Assembly: GCA_046302855.1 (NCBI GenBank)
Contig: JBKCHH010000101.1
Span: 1 to 10,273 of the forward strand
DNA length: 10,273 bases
From: JBKCHH01 sp046302855
GTDB taxonomy: Bacteria > Pseudomonadota > Alphaproteobacteria > Rickettsiales > UBA8987
Direction of reading: 5' to 3'
Each line of letters begins with the position of its first letter. The first letter of the stretch is position 1. Positions 5,226 to 10,032 of this stretch are shown here, one piece after another. The translations under genes and the position numbers were made by a program. The notes beneath the pieces are model-generated. The model was not told where the DNA came from, did not search any database, and was given only the letters and a program-made list of their open reading frames with translations.

Positions 5226-6137
5226 ATGGCAAATAAAAGACAAGTTTTCTTACAATCCTTTGCTTTAACTAGCAATACTAAATTAACTTATGAAATTGAC
5301 AAACGCTTCACTTATCATAGATTGTTTTTAAGGTTTATAGACGGTGCGGGAGCTGATGCAACTATTGCTCAAATTGCCGCTCAAATTGGTGATGTGGCTT
5401 TAAAATTAGGTGGCTTTATTGAAAGGGAGCTAAACGCTGTTCAACTTCAAAGTTTTGAAGAACACGAACTAGGTTTAAACGCGGGCAGTTTAGTTGCAAA
5501 TAGTAATGGCTATTTAACTTTAAATTTTGAAAGTTCGGATATAGAAAATGGCGAACCTGCTATAAACCCAAAAACTGGGGCAATAGAAAACGCCTACTTA
5601 AAGGAAGCAACGGCTTTAGGCACTTTAAATTTCCCTGATAAGATTACTCTTGAAGTTAATCCTTTAACTTTAACCGTAGCCATAACTAATGTTGAAATCT
5701 ATGCGGAAGTTTCAGAAAATACACCTATGGGCTTTATTAAACAACATTTAAGAACTTTAATTCCAAGTGTTGCCATTGGTTTAAACACAATTCAAAATTT
5801 AACTCGTGGCAAAATTTTGGGTTATTTTATAGCGAATTCAGTATTGCCAACTCGTGGAATTTTAAAAGTAGATGGTTCATCTATAGAATTTGAAGGACCA
5901 AGAGGGCTTTACGACCACGCATCAAAAATTCAAGGTTATAAACCAGTTACAAACTTTTTTGGAATTGATTTTACAAGAAACAAACGCTTGCTTGATGCAA
6001 AAGATGTTAAAAGCTCAAATGCAACTTTAGATTTAACTTTTGCGGCCACTTCAACAAATGTGCCAATTATAACCAAAAGGCTAGTAAAATACGAACAAAC
6101 AGGCAATAGAGCAGGTTTTAACGATTTTTCAGCTTAA
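5226..6137 (+). CDS. Major capsid protein, probable double jelly-roll (PM2 P2/FLiP-like)
   Basis: A 303-residue protein with no signal or membrane segment and many alternating hydrophobic stretches separated by Gly/Asn/Ser turns, as in an all-beta protein. The length is close to the FLiP capsid protein and slightly above PM2 P2 (269), and it directly follows the packaging ATPase region, the usual order in double jelly-roll phages. The N-terminal half (YEIDKRFTYHRLFLRFIDG; ITLEVNPLTLTVAITNVEIYAE) and C-terminal half (GRGILKVDGSSIEFEG-type strands; ATLDLTFAATSTNVPI) could each form one jelly roll. The assignment rests on size, composition and context, not on an alignment. No Shine-Dalgarno; the start is TTCTTATGG after an A-rich tract. 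Confidence 0.72.
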   Translation: MANKRQVFLQSFALTSNTKLTYEIDKRFTYHRLFLRFIDGAGADATIAQIAAQIGDVALKLGGFIERELNAVQLQSFEEHELGLNAGSLVANSNGYLTLNFESSDIENGEPAINPKTGAIENAYLKEATALGTLNFPDKITLEVNPLTLTVAITNVEIYAEVSENTPMGFIKQHLRTLIPSVAIGLNTIQNLTRGKILGYFIANSVLPTRGILKVDGSSIEFEGPRGLYDHASKIQGYKPVTNFFGIDFTRNKRLLDAKDVKSSNATLDLTFAATSTNVPIITKRLVKYEQTGNRAGFNDFSA

Positions 6138-6160
6138 AATTTAAAAAAAAGAGGTGAAAA

Positions 6161-6433
6161 ATGTCTATTTTTGATAGCGTAGCGGACGGACTAAATTCTT
6201 TTGTAAATGCTGGTGGAAGCGTAATAAATAACGCAACCAATCAAATTGCAGATGTGTTTAATAGTTTTGATAATTTTAAACAAACAAAACAATACGAAGC
6301 CACACAAAAAAACCCTGCTGTGCAATCGCAACAATTAATTTCTGGTGATGGTTTAAATATCAAAACTATTGCTGTTTATGGCGGTATTGCGGTTGCAACT
6401 GTTTTATTAATAATAATTTTAACAAAAAAATAG
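6161..6433 (+). CDS. Tail-anchored virion membrane protein 1
   Basis: A 90-residue protein with a polar N-terminal region rich in Asn, Ser and Gln (FVNAGGSVINNATNQIADVFNSFDNF) and one C-terminal membrane helix (about 67-87, AVYGGIAVATVLLIIIL) ending in TKK. The architecture, an exposed N-terminal part with a C-terminal anchor and Lys tail, is repeated in the next two genes. In PM2 and PRD1, small one-span proteins tie the internal membrane to the capsid shell; that role is inferred here from position after the capsid gene. Strong ribosome site GAGG 6 nt before the start. Confidence 0.65.
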   Translation: MSIFDSVADGLNSFVNAGGSVINNATNQIADVFNSFDNFKQTKQYEATQKNPAVQSQQLISGDGLNIKTIAVYGGIAVATVLLIIILTKK

Positions 6434-6436
6434 AAA

Positions 6437-6631
6437 ATGGCTATACCAATCCCACCACCTAGCCTTACATCAAATCAGAGGCAGGATAGTTCAAGCTATT
6501 TGGGCGACAGTTCTTTTCGCAACATTTTTGGCTCAGTAAATACCGGTGGCAGTAAAGATAATTTTTTGCAACTAGGAATAATGGTTGCAATAGGTATTGC
6601 TGGTTTTTATTTCTTTAAAAAATTGAGGTAA
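6437..6631 (+). CDS. Tail-anchored virion membrane protein 2
   Basis: A 64-residue protein: Pro/Ser-rich N-terminus (MAIPIPPPSLTS), a Gly/Ser/Asn-rich middle, and a single hydrophobic helix at about 44-60 (LQLGIMVAIGIAGFYFF) with the tail KKLR. Same layout as its neighbours but no evident sequence likeness beyond the anchor. It follows the previous gene by 3 bp without a Shine-Dalgarno, and its last codons contain GAGGT (6625-6629), the ribosome site of the next gene. Probable minor virion membrane protein. Confidence 0.62.
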   Translation: MAIPIPPPSLTSNQRQDSSSYLGDSSFRNIFGSVNTGGSKDNFLQLGIMVAIGIAGFYFFKKLR

Positions 6632-6638
6632 AAAAAAT

Positions 6639-7055
6639 ATGGGTTTTTTTGGCGGTGGCAGGAGCAATTCAAGCAGTTCAAGCAATACAAATAATATTGA
6701 TAATAAACAAACAGTTGATGGCGGTAGCACCCTCATTGGTGCAACTGGCGGTAGTTCTTTAAATTATACCATTAATAATGCTAATAGCGAGGCGGTTATA
6801 GATAGAAGCCTTAATTTTGGAAGCGACGCTTTAAAAACAACCATAGATTTTGCAAGTGAAGCACTAGACAAAAATTTTACTACCCTTGAAAAGCAAATAA
6901 ATAGCAACGCAAGCACAATTTCACAATTTAAAGATTTTAGCGAAAATTTAGCACAAAACACCACCGCAACCAAAAAGCTACTAGACCAGTTGCCCTTAAT
7001 AATTTTAGTTGTGGCGGTTGGTGTTGGTGGTTTTTTAATCCTTAAAAAAAAATAA
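6639..7055 (+). CDS. Tail-anchored virion membrane protein 3, Ser/Asn/Gly-rich
   Basis: A 138-residue protein. It starts with a Gly/Ser/Asn-rich stretch (FFGGGRSNSSSSSNTNN), continues through Thr/Gly-rich strands, then a helical, coiled-coil-like segment (about 80-115, DFASEALDKNFTTLEKQINSNA and on), and ends in a membrane helix at 117-135 (PLIILVVAVGVGGFLIL) with the tail KKK. It could be a fibre- or stalk-like protein anchored in the virion membrane, perhaps under the vertices, since it is followed by the spike-type genes. GAGGT lies 9 nt before the start. Function inferred from layout. Confidence 0.62.
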   Translation: MGFFGGGRSNSSSSSNTNNIDNKQTVDGGSTLIGATGGSSLNYTINNANSEAVIDRSLNFGSDALKTTIDFASEALDKNFTTLEKQINSNASTISQFKDFSENLAQNTTATKKLLDQLPLIILVVAVGVGGFLILKKK

Positions 7056-7056
7056 T

Positions 7057-7656
7057 ATGGCAGTCCCAAATTTTAGTAGTAAAAACGAAGTAATAACAAA
7101 CCTTTTGGCAAATAGGGCTGAAATAAAAAAAGGCTCTGTTCGTGGCAATTCCTTTTTATATAAGGCTGGCACAATTAACCCTATAGAAATTTCAATAGAC
7201 GACGGGGTAAACTGGCAACAAATCACAATAGGGCAACAAATAACTTTTCAAGATGATAATTATTTTGCAAATATTTGGTATAGAAATCCAACGGGAAGCA
7301 ATGGCGATATAACACAATTCATTATTGTTGATGGCGGTATTGCAAATGATGTAAGTTTAGTTTTAGCGGGGGCAATTGCAGTAAAAAGCCCTTCAACATT
7401 TTTGCAATGTAATAAAACTATTGTTTCAAATACCCCCGTTAATATTCGTCCTTTTTCATCTAGTAGAGCAAGATTAACTATAGCAAATAAAGGGGCAAGC
7501 GATGTATTTATAGGGGGAACAAATGCCGTTTCAAGCGGTGGAACTTATCCAAGCATACCTGCAGGCAGTAGCTTAACCGTTGAAACGCAAAGCGATATTT
7601 GGGCAATAAGGGCTTCGGCTGGAACTGAAACAGTAGATACATTCGAAGAGGTATAA
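7057..7656 (+). CDS. Beta-rich virion protein, probable vertex/spike-base protein
   Basis: A 199-residue protein without membrane segment. It is rich in beta-type stretches; the C-terminal third (about 133-199: SRARLTIANKGASDVFIGG, then SSGGTYPSIPAGSSLTVE and DIWAIRASAGTETV) has the pattern of small beta-sandwich decoration modules seen in many phage structural proteins. Its place between membrane proteins and a C1q-like protein suggests a penton or spike-base protein. The last codons, Glu-Glu-Val-stop, hold the ribosome site (GAGG, 7648-7651) of the next gene in the string GAGGTATAAAATGC, which recurs at 8684-8697. No homologue is recognised with certainty. Confidence 0.6.
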   Translation: MAVPNFSSKNEVITNLLANRAEIKKGSVRGNSFLYKAGTINPIEISIDDGVNWQQITIGQQITFQDDNYFANIWYRNPTGSNGDITQFIIVDGGIANDVSLVLAGAIAVKSPSTFLQCNKTIVSNTPVNIRPFSSSRARLTIANKGASDVFIGGTNAVSSGGTYPSIPAGSSLTVETQSDIWAIRASAGTETVDTFEEV

Positions 7657-7657
7657 A

Positions 7658-8119
7658 ATGCTTTTAGATTTTGAAAAGAAAATGATTGGTTTTAGGGCTT
7701 GGTTGAGTGGCTCTAATCAATCATTTGCACCTTCAACAACTACAAAAATTAGGTTAAATGCAAAAACTTTTGACCCACAAAATGCTTTTGATAACGCAAC
7801 AAATTATAGATTTACCGCTAAAAAGGCGGGTTATTACTATTTAAATTCAAAAATTTTTTTTAACTGGTCGGCAATAACTGCGAATGTTCAAATTCAAAGT
7901 TATATTATGAAAAACGGAATAGCTCAATTAGGGCGAAGTTATGAAACAAAAATTTTAAATGGCACTTTTATGAGTTTTACTATGGTTAATCAAGTTATAG
8001 CATATCTAAATGTTGGTGATTATGTAGAATTAACTGCCTATCATTTTGGAGCAACAACAGAAAGTATTTTTGCAAGTGAAGATACAACATTTTTAGAAGG
8101 TTTCTACATAGGCAATTAA
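7658..8119 (+). CDS. C1q/TNF-like spike protein, probable receptor-binding protein
   Basis: A 153-residue protein matching the C1q-like jelly-roll pattern: FRAWLSG near 12-18, FDPQNAFDNATNYRFTAKKAGYYYL at 39-62 (the FD..n.yd...F.a..aG.Y signature, given here in parts), then strands including SYIMKNGIAQLG, a VGDYVEL turn at 119-124, and the closing TFLEGFYIG at 144-152. C1q/TNF-type domains form trimers; PRD1 spike P5 ends in such a domain. Together with the preceding beta-rich protein it probably forms the vertex spike that contacts the host. There is almost no N-terminal stalk (about 10 residues), so attachment must come from another protein. GAGG lies 6 nt before the ATG. Confidence 0.75.
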   Translation: MLLDFEKKMIGFRAWLSGSNQSFAPSTTTKIRLNAKTFDPQNAFDNATNYRFTAKKAGYYYLNSKIFFNWSAITANVQIQSYIMKNGIAQLGRSYETKILNGTFMSFTMVNQVIAYLNVGDYVELTAYHFGATTESIFASEDTTFLEGFYIGN

Positions 8120-8131
8120 AAAATTAATATT

Positions 8132-8692
8132 ATGGAATTAACAAAAAAAACCGCTGTCTTTTCCTTACTTGGTGTTTTGGGCTTTATATTATTTCAAGCT
8201 AGAAGCCTTTTTGCTTTAACCGCTACACCACCAGAAGAGCAAAAACCAGCCCCTGCCCTTTCCACTAAAGAAATTTATCAACTAGCAATTAAAACCATAA
8301 ATGAAACGCCAAAATTTAAAGGAATTGACCCCATAATGCTAACCACTATAGCAATTATAGAAAGTAGTGGGCAACCTGAAGCTATTAGACAAGAACCTAG
8401 AATAAAAGACGCTTCAATTGGTTTGATGCAAGTTTTGCAAAAAACTGCCAATTGGTTGTATAGCGATATGTTTTACAGAAAATATTTACCTGATAACTTA
8501 AAAAATCCAAAAACTTCAATGTATTTTGCAACCGCTTTTGTGGATTTTTTGAGAAAATATAGAAATACGGGAAGAAATGAAGAATTTATCGTGCGTAGTT
8601 ATAACGGCGGTGCTGGCACTTTTACCACCGCAACTAAAAACTATTACAATAAATATTTAAATCAAAAACAACTAACCATAAACGAGGTATAA
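8132..8692 (+). CDS. Membrane-anchored lytic transglycosylase (SLT-like)
   Basis: A 186-residue protein. Residues 9-29 form a membrane anchor or signal (AVFSLLGVLGFILFQARSLFA), followed by a Pro-rich linker (31-42). The catalytic domain has the SLT signature: IIESSG at 75-80 with Glu77 as the general acid, SIGLMQV at 95-101, and RSYNGG at 155-160. It would cleave the glycan strands of peptidoglycan. In membrane phages such enzymes are often virion-bound and act at entry, and may also assist lysis. FLiP carries a lytic transglycosylase in a corresponding place after its capsid genes. No Shine-Dalgarno at the start (AATATTATGG); its own C-terminus NEV-stop provides the ribosome site for the next gene. 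Confidence 0.88.
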   Translation: MELTKKTAVFSLLGVLGFILFQARSLFALTATPPEEQKPAPALSTKEIYQLAIKTINETPKFKGIDPIMLTTIAIIESSGQPEAIRQEPRIKDASIGLMQVLQKTANWLYSDMFYRKYLPDNLKNPKTSMYFATAFVDFLRKYRNTGRNEEFIVRSYNGGAGTFTTATKNYYNKYLNQKQLTINEV

Positions 8693-8693
8693 A

Positions 8694-8861
8694 ATGCCAC
8701 TTTTTTTAATCCCTTTACTTGCTGGCGGTGCTGGTATTTTTACCGGTTTTTTTGCATCAAGCGGAATTGATAGAATTTCAACGCTGTTAAAATGGCTTTC
8801 AATAGCTTTTTTGATCTATTTTGCGTGGAAAAATGGACTTTTAAACAAATTAATAAAATAG
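8694..8861 (+). CDS. 55-residue two-span membrane protein, holin-like candidate
   Basis: MPLFLIPLLAGGAGIFTGFF forms a first hydrophobic segment (2-20) and LLKWLSIAFLIYFAWKNGLL a second (31-50), with few charges between (DR) and a basic end NKLIK. Two spans, 55 residues and position directly after the transglycosylase suit a small holin or a virion membrane protein. The start lies one base after the previous stop, with GAGG at 8684-8687 upstream, in a 14-base string also found at the 7057/7658 junction. Not present in family knowledge I can name. Confidence 0.62.
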   Translation: MPLFLIPLLAGGAGIFTGFFASSGIDRISTLLKWLSIAFLIYFAWKNGLLNKLIK

Positions 8862-8865
8862 GTTT

Positions 8866-9030
8866 ATGATTTCTGTTGATGCGATAATAGCTTTATTAGC
8901 ATTAGAAGTGAGCCTAGTAGTAGCAATTTTTTTTAAGCTCGGCTTTTTAAGTAAAGCGATGCAAGAGCTTGAAAAAGATATTGAGCAGGTAAAAGCCTGT
9001 TTAAACTTAACCCCTAACCTTAAAAAATAA
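8866..9030 (+). CDS. 54-residue membrane protein with charged C-terminal helix
   Basis: One N-terminal membrane helix (about 6-28, AIIALLALEVSLVVAIFFKLGFL) followed by a charged amphipathic helix (KAMQELEKDIEQVKACL) with one Cys at 45. This is the layout of small spanin- or antiholin-type proteins as well as of minor virion proteins. It starts 4 bp after the previous stop with only a weak purine run. Its last codons (Asn-Leu-Thr-Pro-Asn-Leu) contain the third exact TTAACCCCTAA, placed 14 nt before the next start. Function is inferred from its neighbours. Confidence 0.58.
   Translation: MISVDAIIALLALEVSLVVAIFFKLGFLSKAMQELEKDIEQVKACLNLTPNLKK
9007..9017 (+). promoter_or_regulatory. TTAACCCCTAA motif, copy 3 (inside the end of the 8866 gene)
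   Basis: Exact 11-mer, 14 nt before the ATG at 9032, the same spacing as at 206 and 1920. Here it must also code (Leu-Thr-Pro-Asn), which shows that the spacing is kept even within a reading frame, unless it is a coincidence. Confidence 0.45.
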
Positions 9031-9031
9031 T

Positions 9032-9217
9032 ATGAAACTAAGAAACTGGTTCAAATCAAGACTAATAGAGCCTTCCACTCACGCTGGTGTTGCAGGCTTT
9101 TTAAGCGGTATAGGCTTAATTTTAAACAATCAAATAGAATTAGGAGTTGCAACAATATTCACCTCAATAGTTGCAGTAGTGAAAAAAGAGGGAAGCAATA
9201 TCCAGCCTAGATTATAA
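9032..9217 (+). CDS. 61-residue membrane protein, phage holin-like
   Basis: A basic N-terminus (MKLRNWFKSRLIEPSTHAG) leads into two hydrophobic segments (about 19-32 VAGFLSGIGLIL and 36-50 LGVATIFTSIVAVV) and ends with KKEG and a basic tail. A short amphipathic start, an EPSTHAG-type turn and a two-span hairpin are common in small phage holin-like proteins, and the gene closes the lysis cluster behind the transglycosylase. Antiholin or structural roles remain possible. There is no Shine-Dalgarno; the TTAACCCCTAA motif precedes the start by 14 nt. Confidence 0.58.
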   Translation: MKLRNWFKSRLIEPSTHAGVAGFLSGIGLILNNQIELGVATIFTSIVAVVKKEGSNIQPRL

Positions 9218-9221
9218 GAAA

Positions 9222-9264
9222 GTCAAGTAGTTTTTTAATATTTTTTATCATTTAACTATTTGAC
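9222..9264. repeat. 11-bp inverted repeat with T-rich spacer
   Basis: GTCAAGTAGTT (9222-9232) is complementary to AACTATTTGAC (9254-9264) with a single G-T pair, spacer of 21 bases that are mostly T. It begins just after the lysis cluster. It is not a normal terminator, since the T-run is in the loop, but could still reduce read-through. Confidence 0.5.
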
Positions 9265-9278
9265 AACCTACTTTGTAG

Positions 9279-9290
9279 TGTGCTAGCACA
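9279..9290. promoter_or_regulatory. 12-bp perfect palindrome TGTGCTAGCACA
   Basis: A perfect dyad, the form of an operator for a dimeric regulator. TTGACA (9260-9265) lies 13 bp upstream, but no good -10 sequence follows at normal spacing, so a promoter here is not established. Confidence 0.4.
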
Positions 9291-9300
9291 AATTGTTTTG

Positions 9301-9329
9301 CTCGAAAAATGTTGATAGCTGTTTTCGAG
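9301..9329 (+). repeat. 8-bp stem-loop CTCGAAAA/TTTTCGAG
   Basis: CTCGAAAA (9301-9308) and TTTTCGAG (9322-9329) pair perfectly around a 13-nt loop. Part of the structured gap before the DUF736 gene. Confidence 0.5.
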
Positions 9330-9347
9330 TTTATACAAAAGCACGCT

Positions 9348-9369
9348 GGAGGGCGGTAAAACGCCCTCC
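9348..9369 (+). repeat. GC-rich 8-bp stem-loop GGAGGGCG/CGCCCTCC
   Basis: Perfect 8-bp stem with six-base loop GTAAAA, the most stable hairpin in the gap. No T-run follows, so it is not an intrinsic terminator. A compact GC stem in an AT-rich genome is a good candidate for an origin, packaging signal or RNA element. Confidence 0.6.
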
Positions 9370-9418
9370 GCAGGCACCCGACAAGGTTCCGCTTTTGGAA
9401 AATAAATGCTATCTCTGG

Positions 9419-9435
9419 CTGAAAGCCGCAATTAA
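9419..9435 (+). promoter_or_regulatory. Shared leader element, copy 2 (upstream of the DUF736 gene)
   Basis: CTGAAAGCCGCAATTAA equals the rep leader element at 167-184 apart from one missing A. It starts 41 bp before the ATG at 9460, against 39 bp in the rep leader. Confidence 0.5.
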
Positions 9436-9459
9436 ACAATCAACCTTAGGTAAAAAACA

Positions 9460-9870
9460 ATGTCCTATCAGTATGGCTTTTTAAAAAAGCAATCTAACAA
9501 CACTTCCTTTAAAGCAATTGGTGAATTAAAAGCCCCTTTCTTCAAAGGTGCTATTTTTCTAGTTGAAGTTCAATTTAGAGAAAGCGACAAAGCCCCAAAC
9601 TTTTATATTCTTGATAATAACGAAGCACCAATTGGCAAGGCTTGGATTAAAAAACCAGATGATAGCCAATATCCTGAATTCTTATCAATTGAAATTGATT
9701 TACCAGAATTAGATAAACCAGTTTATTTAACCGCTTGGGAAAGCAAAAACGACGCAACTCTATTCAATATAGTTTGGAAAAGACCTAAGAAAGATAACCA
9801 CACCCCCCCTGCCCTATCGAATAACAAAACAAGCGAAGCTGTAGCTGGAGGCGACAATACACCATATTAG
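9460..9870 (+). CDS. DUF736 family protein
   Basis: A 136-residue soluble protein matching the DUF736 pattern: Phe/Gly-rich start (YGFLKKQ, IGELKAPFFKG), APNFYI at 45-50, IGKAWIKK at 58-65, EFLSIEID at 73-80, PVYL at 87-90 and FNIVWKRP at 102-109. A polar, probably disordered tail of about 25 residues follows (after KKDNHTPP). DUF736 genes are common on alphaproteobacterial plasmids and integrative elements, often near replication or transfer genes; their activity is not established. Here it precedes the rep cassette on the circle and shares a leader element with rep, which supports a part in DNA replication or its control (inference). A clear terminator follows. Start chosen at ATG 9460 after AGGTAAAAAACA. 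Confidence 0.8.
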   Translation: MSYQYGFLKKQSNNTSFKAIGELKAPFFKGAIFLVEVQFRESDKAPNFYILDNNEAPIGKAWIKKPDDSQYPEFLSIEIDLPELDKPVYLTAWESKNDATLFNIVWKRPKKDNHTPPALSNNKTSEAVAGGDNTPY

Positions 9871-9878
9871 TGAACTTG

Positions 9879-9918
9879 CTCCCCTGTTTTCTAACAGGGG
9901 AGGTCGGGTTTTTACTCG
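9879..9918 (+). terminator. Intrinsic terminator after the DUF736 gene
   Basis: CTCCCCTGTT (9879-9888) pairs perfectly with AACAGGGGAG (9893-9902) around TTCT, and five T follow at 9909-9913 after a 6-nt spacer. CGGGT/ACTCG (9905-9918) can form a second small stem around TTTT. It marks the end of the late/lysis/DUF736 transcription unit. The distance to the T-run is longer than ideal. Confidence 0.7.
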
Positions 9919-9932
9919 GTGAAAAAAACTCT

Positions 9933-9943
9933 TAACTTAAACA
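9933..9943 (+). repeat. 11-bp direct repeat TAACTTAAACA, copy 1
   Basis: The same 11-mer lies at 9999-10009, 66 bp downstream, next to the TATAAT/dif-like site. Between them is the dyad TACTTtAAGTA (9964-9974). These are candidate binding sites for a regulator or for Rep. Confidence 0.45.
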
Positions 9944-9987
9944 AAATATTTAATCTAACACTTTACTTTAAGTATTTTGAATAAGTC

Positions 9988-10016
9988 TTTAAAATCAATA
10001 ACTTAAACAGTATAAT
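9988..10016 (+). promoter_or_regulatory. Probable promoter of the leader gene-rep cassette
   Basis: Consensus -10 TATAAT (10011-10016) with -35-like TTTAAA (9988-9993, 4 of 6 to TTGACA) at a 17-bp spacing. Transcription would start near 10023, at or next to the ATG at 10024, implying a leaderless or nearly leaderless mRNA for the first gene. It follows a terminator and precedes rep, where a promoter is expected. It overlaps the dif-like site. Confidence 0.5.
9999..10009 (+). repeat. 11-bp direct repeat TAACTTAAACA, copy 2
   Basis: Exact copy of 9933-9943. It overlaps the left arm of the dif-like site and the spacer of the putative promoter, so a protein bound here could affect both. Confidence 0.45.
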
Positions 10017-10032
10017 GTATATTATGGAAAAT
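10005..10032. other. dif/XerCD-like site, candidate attP
   Basis: Bases 10012-10026, ATAATGTATATTATG, equal the core of the E. coli dif site. In the 11-6-11 layout the left (XerC) arm 10005-10015 matches at 5 of 11, the centre TGTATA (10016-10021) at 6 of 6, and the right (XerD) arm TTATGGAAAAT (10022-10032) at 9 of 11. No integrase gene is encoded, as in phages that integrate using host XerC/XerD, whose attP arms are often degenerate. The comparison is from memory of the E. coli sequence. Confidence 0.5.

Larger units (their letters stand above)
9218..9459. other. 242-bp noncoding region dense in inverted repeats; origin or RNA candidate
   Basis: The longest gap of the genome. In order: an 11-bp inverted repeat (9222-9232 with 9254-9264, one G-T pair), a perfect 12-bp palindrome (9279-9290), an 8-bp stem (9301-9308 with 9322-9329), an 8-bp GC-rich stem (9348-9355 with 9362-9369), a weaker stem TTCC/GGAA (9387-9400), and the leader element at 9419-9435. 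The stretch from about 9341 to 9390 is visibly richer in G and C than the rest. No credible protein is encoded; the short frames on both strands lack start context. Candidates are a rolling-circle double- or single-strand origin, a packaging signal, or a structured RNA/leader of the DUF736 gene. Confidence 0.6.

Noticed and set aside
6764..7226. Two minus-strand reading frames opposite the 6639 and 7057 genes
   Set aside because: Both are antisense to well-supported genes, with composition explained by the opposite strand and no start signals.
9260..9288. Consensus -35 TTGACA as a promoter for the DUF736 gene
   Set aside because: No acceptable -10 sequence is found at 16-18 bp, and the TTGACA is part of an inverted repeat arm.
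9248..9484. Overlapping 63-codon frames on both strands in the structured gap
   Set aside because: They run through the inverted repeats, overlap each other or the DUF736 start, and have unnatural composition. The gap is better read as noncoding.
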